Source: Sipunculus nudus
Lineage: Eukaryota > Annelida > Sipuncula > Golfingiida > Sipunculidae
Length of the DNA stretch: 64,000 bases
Assembly (NCBI GenBank): GCA_026874595.1
Contig: CM049315.1
Location: 5,332,664 to 5,396,663 of the forward strand
Direction: 5' to 3'
Positions 11,328-24,400 of the stretch are shown in pieces; position 1 is the first letter of the stretch; every line of letters starts with the position of its first letter. The translations under genes and the position numbers were made by a program. Under the pieces are notes generated by a model, which had not been told where the DNA came from, ran no database searches, and saw only the letters and a program-made list of their open reading frames with translations.

Positions 11328-11921
11328 CCTATGGCACCCGGCTTGCCTCTACTAGATCCTATGGCAGCCCGGCTTGCCTCCACAAGATCCTATGGCAGCC
11401 CGGCTTGTCTCTACTAGATCCTATGGCAGCCCGACTTGTACCTACTAGATCCTATGGCAGCCCGACTTGTCTCTACTAGATCCTATGGCAGCCCGGCTTG
11501 CCTCCACTAGATCCTATGGCAGCCCGGCTTGCCTCCACAAGATCCTATGGCAGCCCAGCTTGCCTCCACTAGATCTTAAGGCACCCGGCTTGCCTCTACT
11601 ATATCCTATGGCAGCCCGGCTTGTACCTACTGGATCCTATGGCAGCCCGGCTTGCCTCCACAAGATCCTATGGCAGCCCTGCTTGCCTCCACAAGATCCT
11701 ATGGCAGCCCTGCTTGCCTCTACTGGATCCTATGGCAGCCCAGCTTGCCTCCACTAGATCTTAAGGCACCCAGCTTCCCTCCACTAAATCCTATGGCAGC
11801 CCGACTTGTACCTACTAGATCCTATGGCAGCCCGACTTGTACCTACTAGATCCTATGGCAGCCCGGCTTGCCTCTACTAGATCCTATGGCAACCCTGCTT
11901 GCCTCCACTAGATCTTAAGGC

Positions 11922-14900
11922 ACCCGGCTTCCCTCCACTAAATCCTATGGCAGCCCGACTTGTACCTACTAGATCCTATGGCAGCCCGGCTTGCCTCTAC
12001 TAGATCCTATGGCAGCCCTGCTTGCCTCTACTAGATCCTATGGCAGCCCGGCTTGTCTCCACTAGATCTTAAGGCACCCGGCTTCCCTCCACTAAATCCT
12101 ATGGCAGCCCGACTTGTACCTACTAGATCCTATGGCAGCCCGGCTTGCCTCTACTAGATCCTATGGCAGCCCTGCTTGCCTCTACTAGATCCTATGGCAG
12201 CCCGGCTTGTCTCCACTAGATCTTAAGGCACCCGGCTTCCCTCCACTAAATCCTATGGCAGCCCGACTTGTACCTACTAGATCCTATGGCAGCCCGGCTT
12301 GCCTCTACTAGATCCTATGGCAGCCCTGCTTGCCTCTACTAGATCCTATGGCAGCCCGGCTTGTCTCCACTAGATCTTAAGGCACCCGGCTTCCCTTCAC
12401 TAAATCCTATGGCAGCCCGACTTGTACCTACTAGATCCTATGGCAGCCCGGCTTGCCTCCACAAGATCCTATGGCAGCCCGGCTTGCCTCCACAAGATCC
12501 TATGGCAGCCCTGCTTGCCTCTACTGGATCCTATGGCAGCCCAGCTTACCTCCACTAGATCTTAAGGCACCCAGCTTCCCTCCACTAAATCCTATGGCAG
12601 CCCGACTTGTACCTACTAGATCCTATGGCAGCCCGACTTGTACCTACTAGATCCTATGGCAGCCCGGCTTGCCTCTACTAGATCCTATGGCAACCCTGCT
12701 TGCCTCCACTAGATCTTAAGGCACCCGGCTTCCCTCCACTAAATCCTATGGCAGCCCGACTTGTACCTACTAGATCCTATGGCAGCCCGGCTTGCCTCTA
12801 CTAGATCCTATGGCAGCCCTGCTTGCCTCTACTAGATCCTATGGCAGCCCGGCTTGTCTCCACTAGATCTTAAGGCACCCGGCTTCCCTCCACTAGATCC
12901 TATGGCAGCCCGACTTGTACCTACTAGATCCTATGGCAGCCCGGCTTGCCTCTACTAGATCCTATGGCAGCCCGGCTTGCCTCTACTAGATCCTATGGCA
13001 GCCCGGCTTGCCTCTACTAGATCTTAAGGCACCCGGCTTCCCTCCACTAAATCCTATGGCAGCCCGACTTGTACCTACTAGATCCTATGGCAGCCCGGCT
13101 TGCCTCTACTAGATCCTATGGCAGCCCTGCTTGCCTCCACAAGATCCTATGGCATCCCAGCTTGCCTCCACTAGATCCTATGGCAGCCCGACTTGTACCT
13201 ACTAGATCCTATGGCAGCCCGGCTTGCCTCCACAAGATCCTATGGCAGCCCGGCTTGCCTCCACAAGATCCTATGGCATCCCAGCTTGCCTCCACTAGAT
13301 CCTATGGCAGCCCGACTTGTACCTACTAGATCCTATGGCAGCCCGGCTTGCCTCCACAAGATCCTATGGCAGCCCGGCTTGCCTCCACAAGATCCTATGG
13401 CATCCCAGCTTGCCTCCACTAGATCCTATGGCAGCCCGACTTGTACCTACTAGATCCTATGGCAGCCCGGCTTGCCTCCACAAGATCCTATGGCAGCCCG
13501 GCTTGCCTCAACAAGATCCTATGGCATCCCAGCTTGCCTCCACTAGATCCTATGGCAGCCCGACTTGTACCTTCTAGATCCTATGGCAGCCCAGCTTGCC
13601 TCTACTAGATCTTAAGGCACCCGGCTTCCCTCCACTAAATCCTATGGCAGCCCGACTTGTACCTACTAGATCCTATGGCAGCCCGGCTTGCCTCTACTAG
13701 ATCTTAAGGCACCCGGCTTCCCTCCACTAAATCCTATGGCAGCCCGACTTGTACCTACTAGATCCTATGGCAGCCCGGCTTGTCTCCACTAGATCTTAAG
13801 GCACCCGGCTTCCCTCCACTAAATCCTATGGCAGCCCGACTTGTACCTACTAGATCCTATGGCAGCCCGGCTTGCCTCTACTAGATCCTATGGCAGCCCG
13901 GCTTGCCTCCACAAGATCCTATGGCAGCCCGGCTTGCCTCCACAAGATCCTATGGCACCCGGCTTCCCTCCACTAAATCCTATGGCAGCCCGACTTGTAC
14001 CTACTAGATCCTATGGCAGCCCGGCTTCCCTCTACTAGATCCTATGGCAGCCCTGCTTGCCTCTACTAGATCCTATGGCAGCCCGGCTTGTCTCCACTAG
14101 ATCTTAAGGCACCCGGCTTCCCTCCACTAAATCCTATGGCAGCCCGACTTGTACCTACTAGATCCTATGGCAGCCCGGCTTGCCTCTACTAGATCCTATG
14201 GCAGCCCTGCTTGCCTCTACTAGATCCTATGGCAGCCCGGCTTGTCTCCACTAGATCTTAAGGCACCCGGCTTCCCTCCACTAAATCCTATGGCAGCCCG
14301 ACTTGTACCTACTAGATCCTATGGCAGCCCGGCTTGCCTCTACTAGATCCTATGGCAGCCCTGCTTGCCTCTACTAGATCCTATGGCAGCCCGGCTTGTC
14401 TCCACTAGATCTTAAGGCACCCGGCTTCCCTTCACTAAATCCTATGGCAGCCCGACTTGTACCTACTAGATCCTATGGCAGCCCGGCTTGCCTCCACAAG
14501 ATCCTATGGCAGCCCGGCTTGCCTCCACAAGATCCTATGGCAGCCCTGCTTGCCTCTACTGGATCCTATGGCAGCCCAGCTTACCTCCACTAGATCTTAA
14601 GGCACCCAGCTTCCCTCCACTAAATCCTATGGCAGCCCGACTTGTACCTACTAGATCCTATGGCAGCCCGACTTGTACCTACTAGATCCTATGGCAGCCC
14701 GGCTTGCCTCTACTAGATCCTATGGCAACCCTGCTTGCCTCCACTAGATCTTAAGGCACCCGGCTTCCCTCCACTAAATCCTATGGCAGCCCGACTTGTA
14801 CCTACTAGATCCTATGGCAGCCCGGCTTGCCTCTACTAGATCCTATGGCAGCCCTGCTTGCCTCTACTAGATCCTATGGCAGCCCGGCTTGTCTCCACTA

Positions 14901-15991
14901 GATCTTAAGGCACCCGGCTTCCCTCCACTAGATCCTATGGCAGCCCGACTTGTACCTACTAGATCCTATGGCAGCCCGGCTTGCCTCTACTAGATCCTAT
15001 GGCAGCCCGGCTTGCCTCTACTAGATCCTATGGCAGCCCGGCTTGCCTCTACTAGATCTTAAGGCACCCGGCTTCCCTCCACTAAATCCTATGGCAGCCC
15101 GACTTGTACCTACTAGATCCTATGGCAGCCCGGCTTGCCTCTACTAGATCCTATGGCAGCCCTGCTTGCCTCCACAAGATCCTATGGCATCCCAGCTTGC
15201 CTCCACTAGATCCTATGGCAGCCCGACTTGTACCTACTAGATCCTATGGCAGCCCGGCTTGCCTCCACAAGATCCTATGGCAGCCCGGCTTGCCTCCACA
15301 AGATCCTATGGCATCCCAGCTTGCCTCCACTAGATCCTATGGCAGCCCGACTTGTACCTACTAGATCCTATGGCAGCCCGGCTTGCCTCCACAAGATCCT
15401 ATGGCAGCCCGGCTTGCCTCCACAAGATCCTATGGCATCCCAGCTTGCCTCCACTAGATCCTATGGCAGCCCGACTTGTACCTACTAGATCCTATGGCAG
15501 CCCGGCTTGCCTCCACAAGATCCTATGGCAGCCCGGCTTGCCTCAACAAGATCCTATGGCATCCCAGCTTGCCTCCACTAGATCCTATGGCAGCCCGACT
15601 TGTACCTTCTAGATCCTATGGCAGCCCAGCTTGCCTCTACTAGATCTTAAGGCACCCGGCTTCCCTCCACTAAATCCTATGGCAGCCCGACTTGTACCTA
15701 CTAGATCCTATGGCAGCCCGGCTTGCCTCTACTAGATCTTAAGGCACCCGGCTTCCCTCCACTAAATCCTATGGCAGCCCGACTTGTACCTACTAGATCC
15801 TATGGCAGCCCGGCTTGTCTCCACTAGATCTTAAGGCACCCGGCTTCCCTCCACTAAATCCTATGGCAGCCCGACTTGTACCTACTAGATCCTATGGCAG
15901 CCCGGCTTGCCTCTACTAGATCCTAAGCAGCCCGGCTTGCCTCCACAAGATCCTATGGCAGCCCGGCTTGCCTCCACAAGATCCTATGGCA
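11922..15991. repeat. 2,035-bp tandem segmental duplication in the 31-bp array
   Basis: Segment 11,922-13,956 is followed directly by a copy at 13,957-15,991. Variant order matches at a constant displacement of 2,035 bp. The only differences I saw are a substitution at 14,028 (CTTCCC versus CTTGCC) and a 1-bp loss near 15,926 (CCTAAGCAG versus CCTATGGCAG). The junction at 13,954-13,957 lies in a shared GGCA, with the left side matching the end of copy 2 and the right side matching the start of copy 1. This is the expected signature of one unequal exchange or replication slippage. Confidence 0.85.
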
Positions 15992-18900
15992 GCCCAGCTT
16001 GCCTCCACTAGATCCTATGGCAGCCCGACTTGTACCTACTAGATCCTATGGCAGCCCGGCTTGTACCTACTAGATCCTATGGCAGCCTGGCTTGCCTCTA
16101 CTAGATCCTATGACAGCCCGGCTTGCCTCTACTAGATCCTATGGCAGCCCTGCTTGCCTCTACTAGATCCTATGGCAGCCCGGCTTGCCTCTACTAGATC
16201 CTATGGCAGCCCTGCTTGCCTCCACAAGATCCTATGGCATCCCAGCTTGCCTCCACTAGATCCTATGGCAGCCCGACTTGTACCTACTAGATCCTATGGC
16301 AGCCCGGCTTGCCTCCACAAGATCCTATGGCAGCCCGGCTTGCCTCCACAAGATCCTATGGCATCCCAGCTTGCCTCCACTAGATCCTATGGCAGCCCGA
16401 CTTGTACCTACTAGATCCTATGGCAGCCCGGCTTGCCTCCGCAAGATCCTATGGCAGCCCGGCTTGCCTCCACAAGATCCTATGGCATCCCAGCTTGCCT
16501 CCACTAGATCCTATGGCAGCCCGACTTGTACCTACTAGATCCTATGGCAGCCCGGCTTGCCTCCACAAGATCCTATGGCAGCCCGGCTTTCCTCCACAAG
16601 ATCCTATGGCATCCCAGCTTGCCTCCACTAGATCCTATGGCAGCCCGACTTGTACCTACTAGATCCTATGGCAGCCCAGCTTGCCTGTACTAGATCTTAA
16701 GGCACCCGGCTTCCCTCCACTAAATCCTATGGCAGCCCGACTTGTACCTACTAGATCCTATGGCAGCCCGGCTTGCCTCTACTAGATCTTAAGGCACCCG
16801 GCTTCCCTCCACTAAATCCTATGGCAGCCCGACTTGTACCTACTAGATCCTATGGCAGCCCGGCTTGTCTCCACTAGATCTTAAGGCACCCGGCTTCCCT
16901 CCACTAAATCCTATGGCAGCCCGACTTGTACCCACTAGATCCTATGGCAGCCCGGCTTGCCTCTACTAGATCCTATGGCAGCCCGGCTTGCCTCCACAAG
17001 ATCCTATGGCAGCCCGGCTTGCCTCCACAAGATCCTATGGCAGCCCAGCTTGCCTCCACTAGATCCTATGGCAGCCCGACTTGTACCTACTAGATCCTAT
17101 GGCAGCCCGGCTTGTACCTACTAGATCCTATGGCAGCCTGGCTTGCCTCTACTAGATCCTATGACAGCCCGGCTTGCCTCTACTAGATCCTATGGCAGCC
17201 CGGCTTGCCTCTACTAGATCCTATGGCAGCCCGGCTTGCCTCTACTAGATCCTATGGCAGCCCGGCTTGCCTCTACTAGATCTTAAGGCACCCGGCTTGC
17301 CTCTACTATATCCTATGGCAGCCCGGCCTGCCTCTACTAGATCCTATGGCAGCCCGGCTTGTCTCTACTAGATCCTATGGCAGCCCGGCTTGCCTCTACT
17401 AGATCCTATGGCAGCCCGGCTTGCCTCTACTAGATCTTAAGGCACCCGGCTTGCCTCTACTATATCCTATGGCAGCCCGGCCTGCCTCTACTGGATCCTA
17501 TGGCAGGCCGGCTTGTCTCTACTAGATCCTATGGCAGCCCGGCTTGCCTCTACTAGATCCTATGGCAGCCCGGCTTGCCTCCACAAGATCCTATGGCAGC
17601 CCGGCTTGCCTCCACAAGATCCTATGGCAGCCCAGCTTGCCTCCACTAGATCCTATGGCAGCCCGACTTGTACCTTCTGGATCCTATGGCAGCCCGGCTT
17701 GCCTCTACTAGATCCTATGGCAGCCCGGCTTGCCTCTACTAGATCTTAAGGCACCCGGCTTGCCTCTACTATATCCTATGGCAGCCCGGCCTGCCTCTAC
17801 TGGATCCTATGGCAGCCCGGCCTGCCTCTACTGGATCCTAGGGCAGCCCGGCTTGCTTCTACTAGATCCTATGGCAGCCCGGCTAACCTCTACTGGATCC
17901 TATGGCAGCAAGGACTGCCTCTACTAGATCCTATGGCAGCCCTGCTTGCCTCTACTAGATCCTATGGCAGCCCTGCTTGCCTCTACTAGTTCCTATGGCA
18001 GCCATGCTTGCCTCTACTAGATCCTATGGCAGCCCGGCTTGCTTCTACTAGATCCTAAGGCAGCAAGGGCTGCCTCTACTAGATCCTATGGCAGCCCGGC
18101 TTGTCTCTACTAGATCCTAAGGCAGCCTTGCTTGCCTCTACTAGATCCTATGGCAGCCCGGCTTGCCTCTACTAGATCTTATGGCAGCCCGGCTTGCTTC
18201 TACTAGATCCTATGGCAGCCCGGCTTGCCTCCACTAGATCCTATGGCTGCCCGGCTTGCCTCTACTAGATCCTATGGCAGCCCGACTTGTACCTACTAGA
18301 TCCTATGGCAGCCCGGCTTGTACCTACTAGATCCTATGGCAGCCCGGCTTGCCTCTACCAGATCCTATGACAGCCCGGCTTGCCTCTACTAGATCCTATG
18401 GCATCCCAGCTTGCCTCCACTAGATCCTATGGCAGCCCGACTTGTACCTACTAGATCCTATGGCAGCCCGGCTTGCCTCCACAAGATCCTATGGCAGCCC
18501 GGCTTGCCTCCACAAGATCCTATGGCATCCCAGCTTGCCTCCACTAGATCCTATGGCAGCCCGACTTGTACCTACTAGATCCTATGGCAGCCCGGCTTGC
18601 CTCCACAAGATCCTATGGCAGCCCGGCTTGCCTCAACAAGATCCTATGGCATCCCAGCTTGCCTCCACTAGATCCTATGGCAGCCCGACTTGTACCTTCT
18701 AGATCCTATGGCAGCCCAGCTTGCCTGTACTAGATCTTAAGGCACCCGGCTTCCCTCCACTAAATCCTATGGCAGCCCGACTTGTACCTACTAGATCCTA
18801 TGGCAGCCCGGCTTGCCTCTACTAGATCTTAAGGCACCCGGCTTCCCTCCACTAAATCCTATGGCAGCCCGACTTGTACCTACTAGATCCTATGGCAGCC

Positions 18901-21403
18901 CGGCTTGTCTCCACTAGATCTTAAGGCACCCGGCTTCCCTCCACTAAATCCTATGGCAGCCCGACTTGTACCTACTAGATCCTATGGCAGCCCGGCTTGC
19001 CTCTACTAGATCCTATGGCAGCCCGGCTTGCCTCCACAAGATCCTATGGCAGCCCGGCTTGCCTCCACAAGATCCTATGGCAGCCCAGCTTGCCTCCACT
19101 AGATCCTATGGCAGCCCGACTTGTACCTACTAGATCCTATGGCAGCCCGGCTTGTACCTACTAGATCCTATGGCAGCCTGGCTTGCCTCTACTAGATCCT
19201 ATGACAGCCCGGCTTGCCTCTACTAGATCCTATGGCAGCCCTGCTTGCCTCTACTAGATCCTATGGCAGCCCGGCTTGCCTCTACTAGATCCTATGGCAG
19301 CCCTGCTTGCCTCCACAAGATCCTATGGCATCCCAGCTTGCCTCCACTAGATCCTATGGCAGCCCGACTTGTACCTACTAGATCCTATGGCAGCCCGGCT
19401 TGCCTCCACAAGATCCTATGGCAGCCCGGCTTGCCTCCACAAGATCCTATGGCATCCCAGCTTGCCTCCACTAGATCCTATGGCAGCCCGACTTGTACCT
19501 ACTAGATCCTATGGCAGCCCGGCTTGCCTCCGCAAGATCCTATGGCAGCCCGGCTTGCCTCCACAAGATCCTATGGCATCCCAGCTTGCCTCCACTAGAT
19601 CCTATGGCAGCCCGACTTGTACCTACTAGATCCTATGGCAGCCCGGCTTGCCTCCACAAGATCCTATGGCAGCCCGGCTTTCCTCCACAAGATCCTATGG
19701 CATCCCAGCTTGCCTCCACTAGATCCTATGGCAGCCCGACTTGTACCTACTAGATCCTATGGCAGCCCAGCTTGCCTCTACTAGATCTTAAGGCACCCGG
19801 CTTCCCTCCACTAAATCCTATGGCAGCCCGACTTGTACCTACTAGATCCTATGGCAGCCCGGCTTGCCTCTACTAGATCTTAAGGCACCCGGCTTCCCTC
19901 CACTAAATCCTATGGCAGCCCGACTTGTACCTACTAGATCCTATGGCAGCCCGGCTTGTCTCCACTAGATCTTAAGGCACCCGGCTTCCCTCCACTAAAT
20001 CCTATGGCAGCCCGACTTGTACCCACTAGATCCTATGGCAGCCCGGCTTGCCTCTACTAGATCCTATGGCAGCCCGGCTTGCCTCCACAAGATCCTATGG
20101 CAGCCCGGCTTGCCTCCACAAGATCCTATGGCAGCCCAGCTTGCCTCCACTAGATCCTATGGCAGCCCGACTTGTACCTACTAGATCCTATGGCAGCCCG
20201 GCTTGTACCTACTAGATCCTATGGCAGCCTGGCTTGCCTCTACTAGATCCTATGACAGCCCGGCTTGCCTCTACTAGATCCTATGGCAGCCCGGCTTGCC
20301 TCTACTAGATCCTATGGCAGCCCGGCTTGCCTCTACTAGATCCTATGGCAGCCCGGCTTGCCTCTACTAGATCCTATGGCAGCCCGGCTTGCCTCTACTA
20401 GATCTTAAGGCACCCGGCTTGCCTCTACTATATCCTATGGCAGCCCGGCCTGCCTCTACTAGATCCTATGGCAGCCCGGCTTGTCTCTACTAGATCCTAT
20501 GGCAGCCCGGCTTGCCTCTACTAGATCCTATGGCAGCCCGGCTTGCCTCTACTAGATCTTAAGGCACCCGGCTTGCCTCTACTATATCCTATGGCAGCCC
20601 GGCCTGCCTCTACTGGATCCTATGGCAGGCCGGCTTGTCTCTACTAGATCCTATGGCAGCCCGGCTTGCCTCTACTAGATCCTATGGCAGCCCGGCTTGC
20701 CTCCACAAGATCCTATGGCAGCCCGGCTTGCCTCCACAAGATCCTATGGCAGCCCAGCTTGCCTCCACTAGATCCTATGGCAGCCCGACTTGTACCTTCT
20801 GGATCCTATGGCAGCCCGGCTTGCCTCTACTAGATCCTATGGCAGCCCGGCTTGCCTCTACTAGATCTTAAGGCACCCGGCTTGCCTCTACTATATCCTA
20901 TGGCAGCCCGGCCTGCCTCTACTGGATCCTATGGCAGCCCGGCCTGCCTCTACTGGATCCTAGGGCAGCCCGGCTTGCTTCTACTAGATCCTATGGCAGC
21001 CCGGCTAACCTCTACTGGATCCTATGGCAGCAAGGACTGCCTCTACTAGATCCTATGGCAGCCCTGCTTGCCTCTACTAGATCCTATGGCAGCCCTGCTT
21101 GCCTCTACTAGTTCCTATGGCAGCCATGCTTGCCTCTACTAGATCCTATGGCAGCCCGGCTTGCTTCTACTAGATCCTAAGGCAGCAAGGGCTGCCTCTA
21201 CTAGATCCTATGGCAGCCCGGCTTGTCTCTACTAGATCCTAAGGCAGCCTTGCTTGCCTCTACTAGATCCTATGGCAGCCCGGCTTGCCTCTACTAGATC
21301 TTATGGCAGCCCGGCTTGCTTCTACTAGATCCTATGGCAGCCCGGCTTGCCTCCACTAGATCCTATGGCTGCCCGGCTTGCCTCTACTAGATCCTATGGC
21401 AGC
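15300..21403. repeat. About 3.1-kb near-tandem duplication in the 31-bp array
   Basis: Sequence 15,300-18,281 matches 18,390-21,403 at a displacement of 3,090-3,091 bp, rising to 3,122 bp after one extra 31-bp unit in the second copy near 20.3 kb. Shared rare variants include CCTCCGCAAG (16,438 and 19,529) and a unit with GGCAGGCCGG (17,505 and 20,627). Substitutions separate the copies (for example CCTCTACTAG near 15,626 versus CCTGTACTAG at 18,724), so it is older than the 10.9-kb event. About 108 bp (18,282-18,389) separate the copies. Confidence 0.75.
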
Positions 21404-24400
21404 CCTGATTGCCTCTACTAGATCCTATGGCAGCCCGGCTTGTCTCCACTAGATCTTAAGGCACCCGGCTTCCCTCCACTAAATCCTATGGCAGCCCGAC
21501 TTGTACCTACTAGATCCTATGGCAGCCCGGCTTGCCTCTTCTAGATCCTATGGCAGCCCTGCTTGCCTCCACAAGATCCTATGGCAGCCCGGCTTGCCTC
21601 CACAAGATCCTATGGCATCCCAGCTTGCCTCCACTAGATCCTATGGCAGCCCGACTTGTACCTACTAGATCCTATGGCAGCCCGGCTTGCCTCCACAAGA
21701 TCCTATGGCAGCCCGGCTTGCCTCCACAAGATCCTATGGCATCCCAGCTTGTCTCCACTAGATCCTATGGCAGCCCGACTTGTACCTACTAGATCCTATG
21801 GCAGCCCAGCTTGCCTCTACTAGATCTTAAGGCACCCGGCTTCCCTCCACTAAATCCTATGGCAGCCCGACTTGTACCTACTAGATCCTATGGCAGCCCG
21901 GCTTGCCTCTACTAGATCCTATGGCAGCCCGGCTTGCCTGCACAAGATCCTATGGCAGCCCGGCTTGCCTCCACAAGATCCTATGGCAGCCCAGCTTGCC
22001 TCCACTAGATCCTATGGCAGCCCGACTTGTACCTACTAGATCCTATGGCAGCCCGGCTTGTACCTACTAGATCCTATGGCAGCCCGGCTTGCCTCTACCA
22101 GATCCTATGACAGCCCGGCTTGCCTCTACTAGATCCTATGGCAGCCCGGCTTGCCTCTACTAGATCCTATGGCAGCCCGGCTTGCCTCTACTAGATCCTA
22201 TGGCAGCCCGGCCTGCCTCTGCTGGATCCTATGGCAGCCCGGCTTGTCTCTACTAGATCCTATGGCAGCCCGGCTTGCCTCTACTAGATCCTATGGCAGC
22301 CCGGCCTGCCTCTACTGGATCCTATGGCAGCCCGGCTTGTCTCTACTAGATCCTATGGCAGCCCGGCTTGCCTCTACTAGATCCTATGGCAGCCCGGCTT
22401 GCCTCTACTAGATCTTAAGGCACCCGGCTTGCCTCCACAAGATCCTATGGCAGCCCGGCTTGCCTCCACAAGATCCTATGGCATCCCAGCTTGCCTCCAC
22501 TAGATCCTATGGCAGCCCGGCTTGCCTCTACTAGATCCTATGGCAGCCCGGCTTGCCTCCACAAGATCCTATGGCAGCCCGGCTTGCCTCAACAAGATCC
22601 TATGGCATCCCAGCTTGCCTCCACTAGATCCTATGGCAGCCCGACTTGTACCTTCTAGATCCTATGGCAGCCCAGCTTGCCTCTACTAGATCTTAAGGCA
22701 CCCGGCTTCCCTCCACTAAATCCTATGGCAGCCCGACTTGTACCTACTAGATCCTATGGCAGCCCGGCTTGCCTCTACTAGATCTTAAGGCACCCGGCTT
22801 CCCTCCACTAAATCCTATGGCAGCCCGACTTGTACCTACTAGATCCTATGGCAGCCCGGCTTGTCTCCACTAGATCTTAAGGCACCCGGCTTCCCTCCAC
22901 TAAATCCTATGGCAGCCCGACTTGTACCTACTAGATCCTATGGCAGCCCGGCTTGCCTCTACTAGATCCTATGGCAGCCCGGCTTGCCTCCACAAGATCC
23001 TATGGCAGCCCGGCTTGCCTCCACAAGATCCTATGGCAGCCCAGCTTGCCTCCACTAGATCCTATGGCAGCCCGACTTGTACCTACTAGATCCTATGGCA
23101 GCCCGGCTTGTACCTACTAGATCCTATGGCAGCCCGGCTTGTACCTACTAGATCCTATGGCAGCCCGGCTTGCCTCCACAAGATCCTATGGCAGCCCAGC
23201 TTGCCTCCACTAGATCCTATGGCAGCCCGACTTGTACCTACTAGATCTTAAGGCACCCGGCTTGCCTCTACTATATCCTATGGCAGCCCGGCCTGCCTCT
23301 ACTGGATCCTATGGCAGGCCGGCTTGTCTCTACTAGATCCTATGGCAGCCCGGCTTGCCTCTACTAGATCCTATGGCAGCCCGGCTTGCCTCTACTAGAT
23401 CCTATGGCAGCCCGGCTTGCCTCCACAAGATCCTATGGCAGCCCGGCTTGCCTCCACAAGATCCTATGGCAGCCCAGCTTGCCTCCACTAGATCCTATGG
23501 CAGCCCGACTTGTACCTTCTGGATCCTATGGCAGCCCGGCTTGCCTCTACTAGATCCTATGGCAGCCCGGCTTGCCTCTACTAGATCTTAAGGCACCCGG
23601 CTTCCCTCTACTATATCCTATGGCAGCCCGGCCTGCCTCTACTGGATCCTATGGCAGCCCGGCCTGCCTCTACTGGATCCTAGGGCAGCCCGGCTTGCTT
23701 CTACTAGATCCTATGGCAGCCCGGCTAACCTCTACTGGATCCTATGGCAGCAAGGACTGCCTCTACTAGATCCTATGGCAGCCCTGCTTGCCTCTACTAG
23801 ATCCTATGGCAGCCCTGCTTGCCTCTACTAGTTCCTATGGCAGCCATGCTTGCCTCTACTAGATCCTATGGCAGCCCGGCTTGCTTCTACTAGATCCTAA
23901 GGCAGCAAGGGCTGCCTCTACTAGATCCTATGGCAGCCCGGCTTGTCTCTACTAGATCCTAAGGCAGCCTTGCTTGCCTCTACTAGATCCTATGGCAGCC
24001 CGGCTTGCCTCTACTAGATCTTATGGCAGCCCGGCTTGCTTCTACTAGATCCTATGGCAGCCCGGCTTGCCTCCACTAGATCCTATGGCTGCCCGGCTTG
24101 CCTCTACTAGATCCTATGGCAGCCCTGATTGCCTCTACTAGATCCTATGGCAGCCCGGCTTGTCTCCACTAGATCTTAAGGCACCCGGCTTCCCTCCACT
24201 AAATCCTATGGCAGCCCGACTTGTACCTACTAGATCCTATGGCAGCCCGGCTTGCCTCTACTAGATCCTATGGCAGCCCTGCTTGCCTCCACAAGATCCT
24301 ATGGCAGCCCGGCTTGCCTCCACAAGATCCTATGGCATCCCAGCTTGCCTCCACTAGATCCTATGGCAGCCCGACTTGTACCTACTAGATCCTATGGCAG

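Noticed and set aside
11156-11417. Overlapping frames on both strands at the array boundary (11156-11383 minus, 11166-11417 plus)
   Set aside because: Both cross from unique DNA into the 31-bp repeat; neither has a recognisable domain or splice context.
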